The notes under the pieces were generated by a model that saw nothing but the letters and a program-made list of their open reading frames with translations, had not been told where the DNA came from and made no database searches. Made by a program: the position numbers and the translations under genes. Positions 1 to 11,500 of a stretch of DNA of 64,000 nucleotides are shown one piece after another. Origin of the DNA: Sipunculus nudus (taxonomy: Eukaryota; Annelida; Sipuncula; Golfingiida; Sipunculidae); assembly GCA_026874595.1 (NCBI GenBank), contig CM049308.1:93611624-93675623 (forward strand). The letters run 5' to 3'. Each line of letters opens with the position of its first letter. Position 1 is the stretch's first letter.

Positions 1-1200
1 CATACAGTCAGAGTTTCTACAATATAAGCCTAAGACTGCACCATACCCAATGCCATTGTTACCAGTGTCAACAGGTGATACTAATACTCCGTATCAGCGG
101 CAGCGCCAACTCTTCAAAGTGGGCCCGTTAAACACAATGTTACAAAATTCTTGCTCTCAGTCCCTCAAGTCAACGAGGTTCCCAGTGAGGTATTCATGTC
201 CCATACAACTGTTCATGTCTGTCTCTACTAACCCGTTGTCATGCATCTGGTAAAAAGGTCAGTAAATGTTTTAAAAACGATGATCCAAGTTTAATTTTAG
301 TCGCTGTCGAAAATATGAAACAGGTACCTATTGGTGTCAAAATGATGTAATTCTGTGCAGATGTGTCTTGTTGATGGGCAGTAAACAGGTAGTCTGTCGA
401 CTTTTTTGTAGAATAAATTGTAGAAACTATCAATCTATGGCTATCGGACTCAATATATGGCAGGGCCTATTAATATTGAGTTTGAACAAATCGGGCCAGT
501 TTTGATCCGGCTAATAAATAAGGCATGCGCCTTTTTTTGAGGCCCGGTGTCTGATCAAGGTGATACGTACGGTAAATATAAATGGGACCTATTCACAAAC
601 CACGTATGTTGAATATATACAAAATATGGTGTTTTCTCCTTAACATAGTATATTGTCAATCAATATTTCGTTCTAAAATAATTTTCTTACTCATTTACAC
701 AAGTGGAAGAAAACTTGACGGACGCGACTATAGTGCTGCAAAATATGAAGACAGCGCGCACACCACCTGATGGCCATAACACGGGACTTCACAATTAAAA
801 AAAGTCATGCTTCCAACCGTTATTTCTTTCTTGTTTCTTCTTTCATGTTACTTCTTGTTTGAGATTTTTCGCGCATGCGCAAGACTGAAACTCTTGTCAT
901 ACAGTCTTGTTATGATAAATAGTCACACGTTGTGTTTACGAACGCACAGTTCCATAAGAACGTATAAAACAGATGAACAGAAGACAGAACTTCCGTGTAC
1001 TGGGATGGTTTTGCTTTAACACCTCGGAATTCAGTCAACATGAAGTAATGGCGTGAGAAAACGCACATATTATTGCAAACGTTTTTAAATAAATGTTGCT
1101 TTAATAACCATATTGATGATGTTCGTCCATCGTTATCGATGATGACCATGTTCTCCTGTTGATTCCGAGTCGGATTAACGGCTATTACGGAGGTGGCAAG
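1..1200. other. No gene seen; contains a diverged repeat copy
   Basis: Only short frames that look like chance are present. About 880-1020 resembles 9810-9950 over roughly 130 bp (shared phrases such as TTGTTATG and GGTTTTGCT or GATTGTTTTGCT), so it is an old interspersed repeat. The rest is unassigned. Confidence 0.5.
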
Positions 1201-1250
1201 TAAGACCGACCCTAGCTAAATGGGACACCTTAGAGTGGTATCCTGTTTCT

Positions 1251-1730
1251 CAGGCGACATCTACATTTACGCCCCGGAATTGATGGGGTGCCCGCAGCGC
1301 ACATTGGGGATTCCAAGATGGCGGAAGTGGAAGTTGTATAAAGAAAAAAAGATTATAAGTACCTGTCTTCTGCGTGTCATATCTTTTTCGCACTGTAAGT
1401 ATAATTGGACCAGACAACGACGGGGAAACACGTACACGTGTGGTTTGTAAAAATGCCGGGTGGGCGTGTCACTCGTAGCGCTTCTAAAGACGGGCGGGTC
1501 ATGCTAAATAAAGTCGTGTTGTTCCTTGTTACCTCCGCAATACGATTTCTTACATCCGGCAGACTACATTGGAATCGTCATTTGTTGGTTGACACCATTT
1601 AGAACGCAATATACTCGCGAACACGCACCAAACAGTGTAATTCTTATTACCTCCGTCATCTTGGAAAACCCTGCAGTGGGCGCCGATATATGGCCCATCA
1701 ATTCCAGGACGTAATTGTAGATGTCGCCCG
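1251..1730. mobile_element. MITE-like element with about 80-bp imperfect inverted repeats
   Basis: The left arm (1251-1328) and the reverse complement of the right arm (1649-1730) share GGCGACATCTACA, GGAATTGATGGG and TTCCAAGATG in the same order. The space between them has no long ORF, as expected of a non-autonomous foldback element. Ends and target duplication were not determined. Confidence 0.7.
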
Positions 1731-1759
1731 GGTGACACCGCTTAACAGTGATGGTGTAA

Positions 1760-3960
1760 TCAAGCACTCCGTACCTACCGGCCTGCTCGGTTTAATGTGC
1801 GGCAGATGTCCCCTGCCATCACCGCTGATTATGGGATTTGGCCATTGCTCATGACCTTTGGGCACCTTGTCCCAACGGCGATGCCGAAAGCTTTCACTAA
1901 GGCCTTGAGAGAGTTTTTGTAAAGTCTTTTTTTAATTTTGAACCGTTTTCTTCCTTAAGCTCTGGTAGAGTAGCTGCTCAGGCAATCTCGTGTCTAACAT
2001 CCGAGCAACTGGCCTGTCCATCGTAGCTGTTCATTATTTAGTAATGTGCGAATGCAAGGTATGTCTGTACGGCTCAAAACTTCCGTGTCTAGTATCTTGT
2101 CTTGCCATTTTGTTTTGTCCTTAGCATTATGTGAAGGCAGGTCATTTGGAAGCGACTGCATGGTTGTTCATGTTTGCTGTGTACAGCCAAAGGTTCAGTG
2201 CTATGCTGCAGGGTCGTGAGGATCACAGCACTGTAAACCTTCAGCTTCACAGAGGTACTTATTCGTATGTACTCCTTTTCATTTTTTTTAATGTTGGCTA
2301 AATGTTTAGTTGGCTTTCAATGTGAGCAGAGTGCTACCTAGCTAGGTTAATTTATCAACAGCCTTGACATTATGCCCTTACACCAGGATTAATGATTCTG
2401 TATAAATCATTCCTTGGACAGGCTGATGCATAACCTCAGTGTGTCACCATTGACTAGTTCACGGGCCATCACGCCTTCTTGAAACATACTGTAGCTGCTT
2501 ATTTATTCTGGGAGGAAATTGGGCTTAGGCAACATGCACTCGTACAATTTAAAGAGATAAAATAACACTTTTTTACTGGAATGAAACTTAAGCCTAAACC
2601 TTAAAAATATCAGGACTAAACTTATTAACTAAACTTATTAATGAAACAAAAAGATACTTACCAGGCTAGATAAAATGATTGCTCTTTGTAGTGGATGGCT
2701 CTTCACCTGGGTAGCCGACACTGTCGTAAAACCAACCCCAAGGTGAAAAAGAAGCCATATACCCTGTGCCTGCCCCAGAGGGCAGGCATAGGGGTCCACT
2801 GCTCGATGATCCAAGAGAGGCTGGAATTGCCAGGGCAAGGGGGTTTTATCCCAGAGGGGCAGAGGGCGAAGTCCTTAGCTGCCTGTGATTGGCTATGAGG
2901 CATCTCTATGTTTACTGTCAATCAGTGTTGATGCCCCGCCCCTGCATGACCAACTGAGGTCCAGGTCAAAGGGCAAGAATTTTACAATACAATGGCAGCC
3001 AAATTTGGCCATGATTTTCAATAGGCACTCCAGGCTCAAGTGCCTTTATTAGTTAGGTCGACAGAGATTGCATTGCTAGAGAGCCAGTTTTTTCTGCTCC
3101 CGACATTTGTCTAGTAGTTGCCCTGCAGCCAATGTCATGTCCACTCTCCCCAGCCCTAACGAAATCCACATTGGCTTTCTAGGAGCAGGTCCTGTTTAAG
3201 GTGGCATGTTAGGCGGTTAAAGATCAGTCGAGCAAGGGTTTGTGCCTGCGATATACATAGACATGTTTTTTACGGATGCCACAGCTGCTTGATTGCCTTC
3301 TGAACTTCGAGGACATTTGGTGGATTGTCAAGACAGTTTATTAGATCAACTCAGGCGTGCAGTCTCCTGGTCATTGATAGATGCTGGTCTCTTCAAGACA
3401 TCTTGAATATGTTAATTCGGCCAATTGTTCTAGGGTTTAGATTTTTGGGTAGACAGTTGCCCAATCAGCACTAAACAGGGGCCGATATAATTCCAGATTA
3501 TTGGGGGGGGGGGGGATATACTGCTTTCAGAGGGCTGTTAATTAAAGCCCTTGGTTTCGTGTTTTTTATATGCTTTGCAAAACTACACTGCATTTCGAGC
3601 AGCTTCTTCTTGACCATCCTACGACAGTCAGCTGGTTAAAGGATCAGTTTGGTGGGCTTTGTGAACGACGTGCTTCACGTTGAGCAAAGCCTGTTCTCGA
3701 TGAGCAGAGCCTGTTCTCATTGTGCTAGGTCTGTATCTCTTCGCAGTTTTCATCAGACCACTCCTGCTGCTTAATGGTGTGTAGCCTAACTATTCGAATT
3801 CAGTAGAGTAGACCGTGGCTCTTAGTTACTTCAAGTTACATATTTGTCCAGTGGGGAGATCCGGGGACAACATCAACGCCTGGATGGCAGCCTGGATGCA
3901 GCGGTTGCCAGATAGATGTCAGGATCGGCATGTGACCACCCACAGAGCTCCACTCTCTAA
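1760..3960. other. No gene recognised; unassigned sequence with a G13 run
   Basis: Short overlapping frames on both strands near 2640-2920 have no recognisable domain; a GCCTGCCC/GGGCAGGC inverted repeat sits at about 2768-2787. A run of 13 G lies at 3503-3515. I see no splice-consistent coding signal. Confidence 0.45.
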
Positions 3961-4860
3961 AATTATCTAACCTGATATCCAAGGAGGTCTATAAAAAATC
4001 TCCTCGGAAACCTGAAACTAGGTCTTTATTACCCATATCCTAAGAACTATGGGGCTCGTAGGTACCCCCCAGAATTATTTAAAAAATTAAAAATAAAACT
4101 CCAGCAACTGAATAACTAATTCTTTGATCATCATATTTTTTTGCAAGCATATTGATCATGGAATGTTTCATCAGTTCCTGCAGACTGGTCGTGCCTGCTG
4201 TTTATTTTATATTCGCATATTTTTTCTGTTTTGAGATCAAAGAGGCGGACGTCCATTGATAGGGCACAAATAGTAACCGTTGGACCTAAAATCTTCTTAT
4301 ACTTGACATCCAGGGGGTATCATGAAAAATTTCCCGTGAAACATGAAATGAGATCTCATTTACCAATATCCTTTTAGCTATCGGGCTCGCAAGTACCCCC
4401 AGAATAGTAAAAATTTGATACAAAAGCTCCAGTATCTGGAAAAAAAAACTAATCCATTGGCCGCCGTTATTTTTTCCATGCATTTTGATTTAGGAATGTT
4501 TTATCAGTTTACTTTCCTGCACATATAGTTTTCCCAATTTTTACACATTTTCTCTATTTTTGAGACCTTCAAAGAAACAGTCTTCCGTGAACAGAGCACA
4601 GATCATAACTGTTGAACCTAGAATCTTCTAAGTTGAGATCCAGTACATTTGGTCTGTGAAAAATCTTGAAAAACTCAAATTGAGGTCTCTATTACCCATA
4701 TCCTCTGAGCTATTGAGATCATTGGTACTACCAGGCTAATTAAAAAAATGATACAAAATACATATCTGAATAACTAATGCATTGATCGCCATAACTTTTG
4801 CATGCATATTGATCATGGCGTGTTCCTGCAGACTATAGTGGCATGCATGCAATGACTTCG
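3960..4860 (+). repeat. Tandem repeat, about 330 bp x 3
   Basis: Three diverged units start near 3969, 4304 and 4631. Each contains GACATCCAGG-like, CCTGAAATTAGGTCT-like, TACCCATATCCT and TTGATCATGG phrases. The same unit occurs as three copies at 18800-19880 and as a partial copy at 15510-15660. It is noncoding. Confidence 0.75.
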
Positions 4861-5087
4861 GTCATCCGACTTACTATAATACTTCCGTCATCCGACTTAC
4901 ACCATCCCGGTTTTAGTTCAATCATGTCATTCCTTTCTTTGCGTTTTCTGAGGAATGAATCAAATTATATTATATCTTCACTGAAATGTTAGGTTTTGAG
5001 CGTTTTCAATGGTAGATCTATGAAATTCAATTAGTCAATGATAGATAAGGAAAAGAATTGTATTTTTCACCAATCAAGGAACGGTAT

Positions 5088-5237
5088 ATTTATCCCGGGG
5101 CTAATGTTTATTTTAATACTTCCGGTGGGATGGCCTGACAGGTGAAGTGACAGCTCCGAGAAGTTGTTGGGACTGATTTCAAAGCAGAGCTACAAATCCC
5201 CTTGTCAGTATGTGACAGTCCGGGTGGGCGGGGCATA
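5088..5237 (+). promoter_or_regulatory. GPR137: Probable promoter and 5' UTR of GPR137
   Basis: Unique sequence just upstream of the start holds an ETS-type site ACTTCCGGT (5118-5126) and a GC box GGGCGGGGC (5226-5234) right before the ATG. No TATA box is seen at a sensible distance. This fits a TATA-less housekeeping promoter, but the transcription start is not known. Farther upstream (4861-4900) the 13-mer TCATCCGACTTAC occurs twice, 24 bp apart. Confidence 0.5.
5210..5215 (+). promoter_or_regulatory. Minimal start-stop uORF (ATGTGA) before the GPR137 start
   Basis: An ATG followed directly by TGA lies 22 nt upstream of the main ATG. If the transcript starts upstream of 5210, scanning ribosomes meet a start codon with no elongation codon. 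Such start-stop elements are known in animals to hold ribosomes and lower downstream translation. Effect here is inferred; its Kozak context (cagt before ATG) is moderate, with C at -4, A at -3. Confidence 0.45.
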
Positions 5238-5585
5238 ATGGCAGCAGAGCAGGCTACGATCAGCCCCATCCACCCAGCCATACCCCCGCGGGTTCACTTG
5301 GCTCTGACGGTGGTGTATACGGTGTTGTACAGCGGTCTGTTTCTGGTTGTGTACGTTCAGCTGTGGATGATCTGGTATTACAGACATCGACGGTTCAGTT
5401 ACCAGACGGTCTTTCTGTTCCTCTGTCTGTTGTGGTCAGGATTAAGAACAACACTTTTCTCTTTTTACTTCATGAACTGTGTGTTAGCGAACAATTTACC
5501 GGTTGTTGCCTACTGGTTGTTGTACTGTTTCCCAGTGTGTTTGCAGTTCATCATGCTGTGTTTACTGACGTTGTTTTTTGCACAG
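5238..5585 (+). CDS. GPR137: GPR137 coding exon 1 (N-terminus and TM1-TM3)
   Basis: This exon encodes residues 1-116. The start is the ATG at 5238, the first in-frame ATG. The frame stays open 12 codons further upstream but without a Met. The exon ends in CAG before the donor GTGGGT at 5586 (phase 0). Read-through into the intron would give a false end at 5624. Confidence 0.93.
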
Positions 5586-8500
5586 GTGGGTAACACTGAA
5601 TTTATATGTCAGTTTATTTTGTAAGTTTGTAAATACAAAACGCATGAATCTATCAAAACATGTCATGAATGAAACCTGAATTATAATTAAAAAAAAAATA
5701 AATCTAGTTCGGTAACGATATACTAACAGTATCATATGAAGCTGTTACAAAATGTTTGAGGTCTTAAGAAATGATCAGCTGGCACAACCTCTTTAGGCCT
5801 AGATGCTCAACTGGCCAAATAATGAATGGATGTGGTATGTCTGTGCATCTGACCATCCAAAGATAGTTATATTGTTTACACACACAGCAGCATCACAGGA
5901 TCAGCTACCTCATGGCTCATTCAAACGCACATGAAAATGATTCAGACCTTTTTGAAAACCACATATTTTGTACATTACACTATAAAAAAGCTAAACAACT
6001 GCAGTTCACGCATTTTTAGTAAAACAACACAATCATTGGTACCATATAATATACTGTCATATATTCACAGATTAACATCTATTCTTACAACTGAGATGTA
6101 CATAACCCAGTCATTTATTGCATAAATGACTTAAGATATACAGGGAAATCAGTGGTCCATAATTTAATGAGGGTTCCCTATGAGACGCCAGTAATAAAAA
6201 GCTTAAAAGGCTATCTTGCCCCAGTTTGTTTCTCTGAATATGGGTTAGTCGTGACAGCCTCAGAGGAGAAACCTCCATTGGATCAAAGTCATTCAGGCAT
6301 CCTCCTCCACTGGACTCTAGTTTCCCCATAGGTTGTTGACATTGGCTGCAAATGTCACCCTGTAGCCTGCCCTTGACTATATGTAAATTTTTGGTGGCTT
6401 TGGAAGATGCACAAAAAAGATGATATATCCTAATGAGAAATTGACCATCAGCCAGAAGAGTAACATAGCATAAGCTACAGTGGCTGCTGACAACAGTGAA
6501 ACCTGAACCTGGAGGAAATTGTGAATTAGATATCAAGCATATATTTTATTAATATATTAATAGACCTTCTGAACTTGTTTGTCCTGATTAATGTAAATGT
6601 TAATTTAATTAGTTTTACATGGTGATCCTTAGTTTGATCCATTTTAATCCTGTATAATCAGGATAAAACTGGATTAAACCAGACAAAACCGAGTTTTATC
6701 CATTGTCCTGGATTAAAAAAGTTTTATCTGGATAAAACCCAACCCTGTACCTGCACCATGCTCTCCCAGCCTGCCCCGCAATCAAAGAAAAAATCCAGCC
6801 TGCCCCGCAGTTACTATGATTCTTTCAGCCCGCACCAGGCCCGCAAAATTTTCTTTCATCCAACACCCGCCCTGCATGTCTCAAGTTTAAAGCCGGCAAT
6901 TGAGCCCATAAATCAATAAATAATTGAAGCTTTATTCACCAAAGGTGTACATATCAACATTCAACAATAGTTTTTGCAGCACAAACATGGATCAGCTATG
7001 CATGCATATTTAATGTGTGAAACGTCTGATGACTGGAATGATCAGTGTTTTTTAATACATCTTTTAGCAATGATATAAATCTTAGTTCATAAAATATATT
7101 TTTGATAGGACATATTATATTGCTTATTTGAGTTTAATATATAATTGTGGCTGTTTCTTATACCCTAAACATTTTCAAATTTTACAGGTGAAATAATCAG
7201 GCCATGTGAATGATTCTACTTTTAATAATTTGTAAAAAAAAAAGTAAAGGAAATAAATGTGTACCCAAATTACCCTTAGGAATAGAATTGGCTTATAACA
7301 TGCTGAGATATGTTTGCAAGGTCCATTCTGGTCAGTCATAACCTGCTAATTATCTGAAACTGAGACTTATGAAAGGGTGTAGGGAATAAAGAGGGACTGA
7401 TAGATGCGGCTCAAGCTAAAATGGATAGACATGAAGAGAGCAAGGATTTCTCTTGACCCTTTTAACCACATTCTGCTTTGCCAGAGCAGACTCTTAGCCA
7501 CCCATTCAAAAGGAACCCACATTTGGCTTTGTGCAGTTCCAATACAATTAAGTCAACTAAAGAGCCAGCTGTGGTCTCAAAGTGTCTATTACAAGATCAA
7601 AGGTAACTAGAATACGGGTAGTCGACAAGCGACTATGTGTATCCGCCAAAATCAGAGAAAGACAGGTGAAGTGAGACATGGATTGAGTGGCAAGGGGAAA
7701 CACATATCACATAAACATGATTGTAGTTGGCGCCACCTGTTATTTGAACGAGAAACTATCCAAGAAATATACACATGCAAAATTTCATGTGGAAAAGTCA
7801 AACCACTGCAGATATATGAGCGATTTTATCCCACAGCAGAAAACCAGATGGACCCTGTGCAAAAAAGGGCTGCAGGTGGTGCCACATATTTGTGTATGTT
7901 ATAAAGATATCCAAGGGCTACATTGGTGTAAAATTTTTTTTCTGATTGGTCAAACTAGTCTGGAGATATAAGCATTAATGTCTGCAGCGTGAACGTGAAA
8001 GTAGGTGGCTCCATCTGTCAAAAAATCAAGAAAGCTATGCAGGATGTATACGCATGTCGAATTTCAGGTAATTTGGTCAAACCACTGCAGAGATATGAGT
8101 GATTTTAACCCATGGCAGACAAACAGATGGAAGCTGTGCAAAAATGGCTGCAGGTGGCGCCACCATTTTTGTGTATGTTATAAAGCTATCCAAGGGCTAC
8201 ATTTGTGTAAATTTTTTTTCCTGATCGGTCAAACGGTTCCCAAGATATGAGCTTGGATGTCTGCAGCGTTAACGTGAAGGTAGGTGGTGCCACCTGTCAT
8301 AAAATCAGGACGGGTGAAGTGAGACATAATTATAATTGAAGGTGGTGCCACCTGTTATTTGAACGAGAAACTATCCAAGATGTGTACATATGCTAAAATT
8401 CATGTGGAAAAGTCGAACCACTGCAGAGATATGAGTGATTTTAACCCATGGCAGACAAACAGATGGACGCTGTGCAAAAATGGCTGCAGGTGGCGCCACC

Positions 8501-11500
8501 ATTTTTGTGTATGTTATAAAACTATCCAAGGGCTACATTTGTGTAATTTTTTTTCCTGATCGGTCAAACGGTTCCCAAGATATGAGTTTGGATGTCTGCA
8601 GGGTTAACGTGAAGGTAGGTGGCGCCACCTGTCATAAAATCAGGACGGGTGAAGTGAGACATGGATTGAGTGGCATGGGGAAACACACATCACATAAACA
8701 TAATTGTAGGTGGCGCCACCTGTTATTTGAACGAGAAACTATCCAAGATGTGTACATATGCTAAAATTCATGTGGAAAAGTCGAACCACAGCAGAGATAT
8801 GAGTGATTTTAACCCATGGCAGACAAACAGATGGACGCTGTGCAAAAATGGCTGCAGGTGGCGCCACCATTTTTGTGTATGTTATAAAGCTATCCAAGGG
8901 CTACATTTGTGTAATTTTTTTTTCTGATCGGTAAAACGGTTCCCAAGATATGAGCTTGGATGTCTGCAGCGTTAATGTGAAGGTAGGTGGCGCCACCTGT
9001 TATAAAATCAAGAAAGCTATCTAGGCTGTATACGCATGCCAAATTTTAGGTAAATTAGTCAAACCACTGCAGAGATGCAAGTGATTTTAACCCAAGGCAG
9101 ATGAACAGATGGACACTGTGCAAACATGGTTGCAGGTGGCGCCACCTTTTTTGTGTATGTTATAAAGCTATCCCAGGACTACATTTGTATAAAAAAATTT
9201 TCCTGATTGGTCAAACGGTTCCCGAGATATGTGGGTTTATGTGTGGAAACAGACCCACAAACGGACGCTGGGCAGAGAGGAAAGGTCAGAGGTCAAGGTC
9301 ACTTGTTTAGGCACCAGTTCACATGTGACCTGATTATTTGTGTAAGTTTTGGAAAAATCCGTCCAGTAGTCTCAGAGGAGTTCTCCGGAAATGAACGCCG
9401 CGGCGGCGGAACCCGGTCAAAAACATAGTATCCGCAAAACTTCGTTTAGCGGATACAATTATGCCCCTGGTTCACTCCCTGCCATATTACGTAATATGAA
9501 TTATTATTATATATATGCACATGAGCACATAAACTTATATGCTGTTAGTATAAAGGAATGTTATAATTTTTTAAGTGGAAACAGTGATATTTAAAAAAAA
9601 TGGGGAAATACACTAAAAAAATATTTAATTTTCTATTTTAGTTAAGGGTGGATATATGTCCTAGTCTGCACTATTGAGGGTGGGTTTTCATCTGTTGGGC
9701 ATTTGTCAGGATGGGCCTTTGTCCAACACCTGCCCTGACTTGCTTGACCCAACAAATGTAATACATGTTCCCGCTGGCTGAAACACTGAGTGTTGTGGCT
9801 CACAATCAGACCTCTGGTCACGTGGCCTTGTTATGGTAAACAGACACACTAGCTGTCTTCACCAACATGCAGAGCCATAACAAGCTGTTAAACAGTCAAA
9901 TGTGAGGTATTTAGACTGTGTGCCAGGATTGTTTTGCTGGGAAACTTTTGTATAAAACAAAACTGAACTGGTAGTATGAAAGAATAGGAAAAATTGCTCC
10001 TGATTATGTCCCTTTAAACTTCATTACTCCTATTAAATATAAGGTCATATTTCATTTCCACTTTGTTCCTGCTTCATCGACCTGTTAAATATTAAGACTA
10101 TGTTATCATAGCCATGTAGCTATCTCTAGCAAAATAGGAATATGTTGCCAATGGGCCTAACCTCGACCACACTAGAATTAGTATGGTTACGTTTTGTTTA
10201 CAGCCCTCCAGCACAAGGGCCGTGGAATGCATGAGTGCTGTCAGTGTTTTAACAAATTGCAAATTACAGAAGAATACAGGTCACAGACATGGCTTCAGAT
10301 CAGGGTTTGGTTTTTACTTGATAGAAAGTATTTCTTCCCTACTGAGGATAGAAACTTTAGTAAAAATGATAGCAATACTTTTCATCCAGGTCAAAACTGG
10401 TAAGAACTAGGTAGAAATGGCAGAAACCTTTGCTTGTTAGGTCAAAACCTTTTTTTATTTGTACTATCAGTATCAAGTGTTCACTAATTTTCACAGGGCA
10501 TGCCTTTAGAAAATATTGTTTTTTTTATGTACATTTAATCATGAATATAAATGTTATTGTTCATTTAAAACATTAATTTTCCTTAAATATATGTCAGATT
10601 ATCACTTCCCCCACTATATATGCAAAATGAGTATTCAGCACACCATCAGCTGCTATTGGGTAACATTGATAATAATTCTATCCTTAATTTACAGGTTAGG
10701 AATATTAAATTATAAAACACAGGGTTAAGCAAGCAAGATTTCAACATGTCGTGGTAAAATTGTGTCTATCCCAGCCAGTTCAGAAACTTACTAAATTTAC
10801 TTCTAGTAGGGTTATTGTCCCATTTATTGCTTAAGACTTTATTTGTGTGCTAGATATAACTACCTCAGTTGCACTACACTGTGCTGAACACTTTTTTTAG
10901 TTTCAACCCTTTCTACTTTACTGCCTCGCTCAGTCGTTACTCGGGTAATTCCTATTCTAGGAGTAAACCTGCCAGCCCTGTTCAGAACATATTGGTTCAG
11001 GTGATGTTAAGTAACACTTTCTCCATGTATTGAAAAACTTCTGTCGTTTGTAATTGGTTAGTAGTACTTTTATTATTGTAATGAGTTAATAATAGATAGT
11101 AGGCATCAATGGTGTTCATTTTACCATTAATATCATAAACAAATGGGAGATGATTTATATTAATTGTGTTTTTTAGGTGGTTTTCAAGGCCATGGGGCGT
11201 TATGAGCCTTACCAGTACAAGTAAGTATATATAACATTCTAATTTCTAATGCATTGTTTTTATTGTTGGGGTTTATTTTTTTTCTTATGTTTTAATTATT
11301 GCAATAAACAGTTATCAGGCTATAACAGTTTGTAAATTTGATAATGGGCTGCACTGTGTACAGGATAAGCTGTAGTCCTGTGTTTGTGTAAACATCCACT
11401 GTTGAATGAGGAAGTACATGAACAAATAAGTTAACTCAGGCTATGGGTAGGTAGTAATTATCATTAGGGTTTTCAGGTTTTGATAACAATATTGGTGTTT

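Noticed and set aside
7635-9310. Several 66-109 codon frames with shared peptides such as MSDFNPWQTNRW
   Set aside because: The shared peptides follow from DNA identity among tandem units. Several begin at TTG rather than ATG, and the third codon position is not more variable than the first two.
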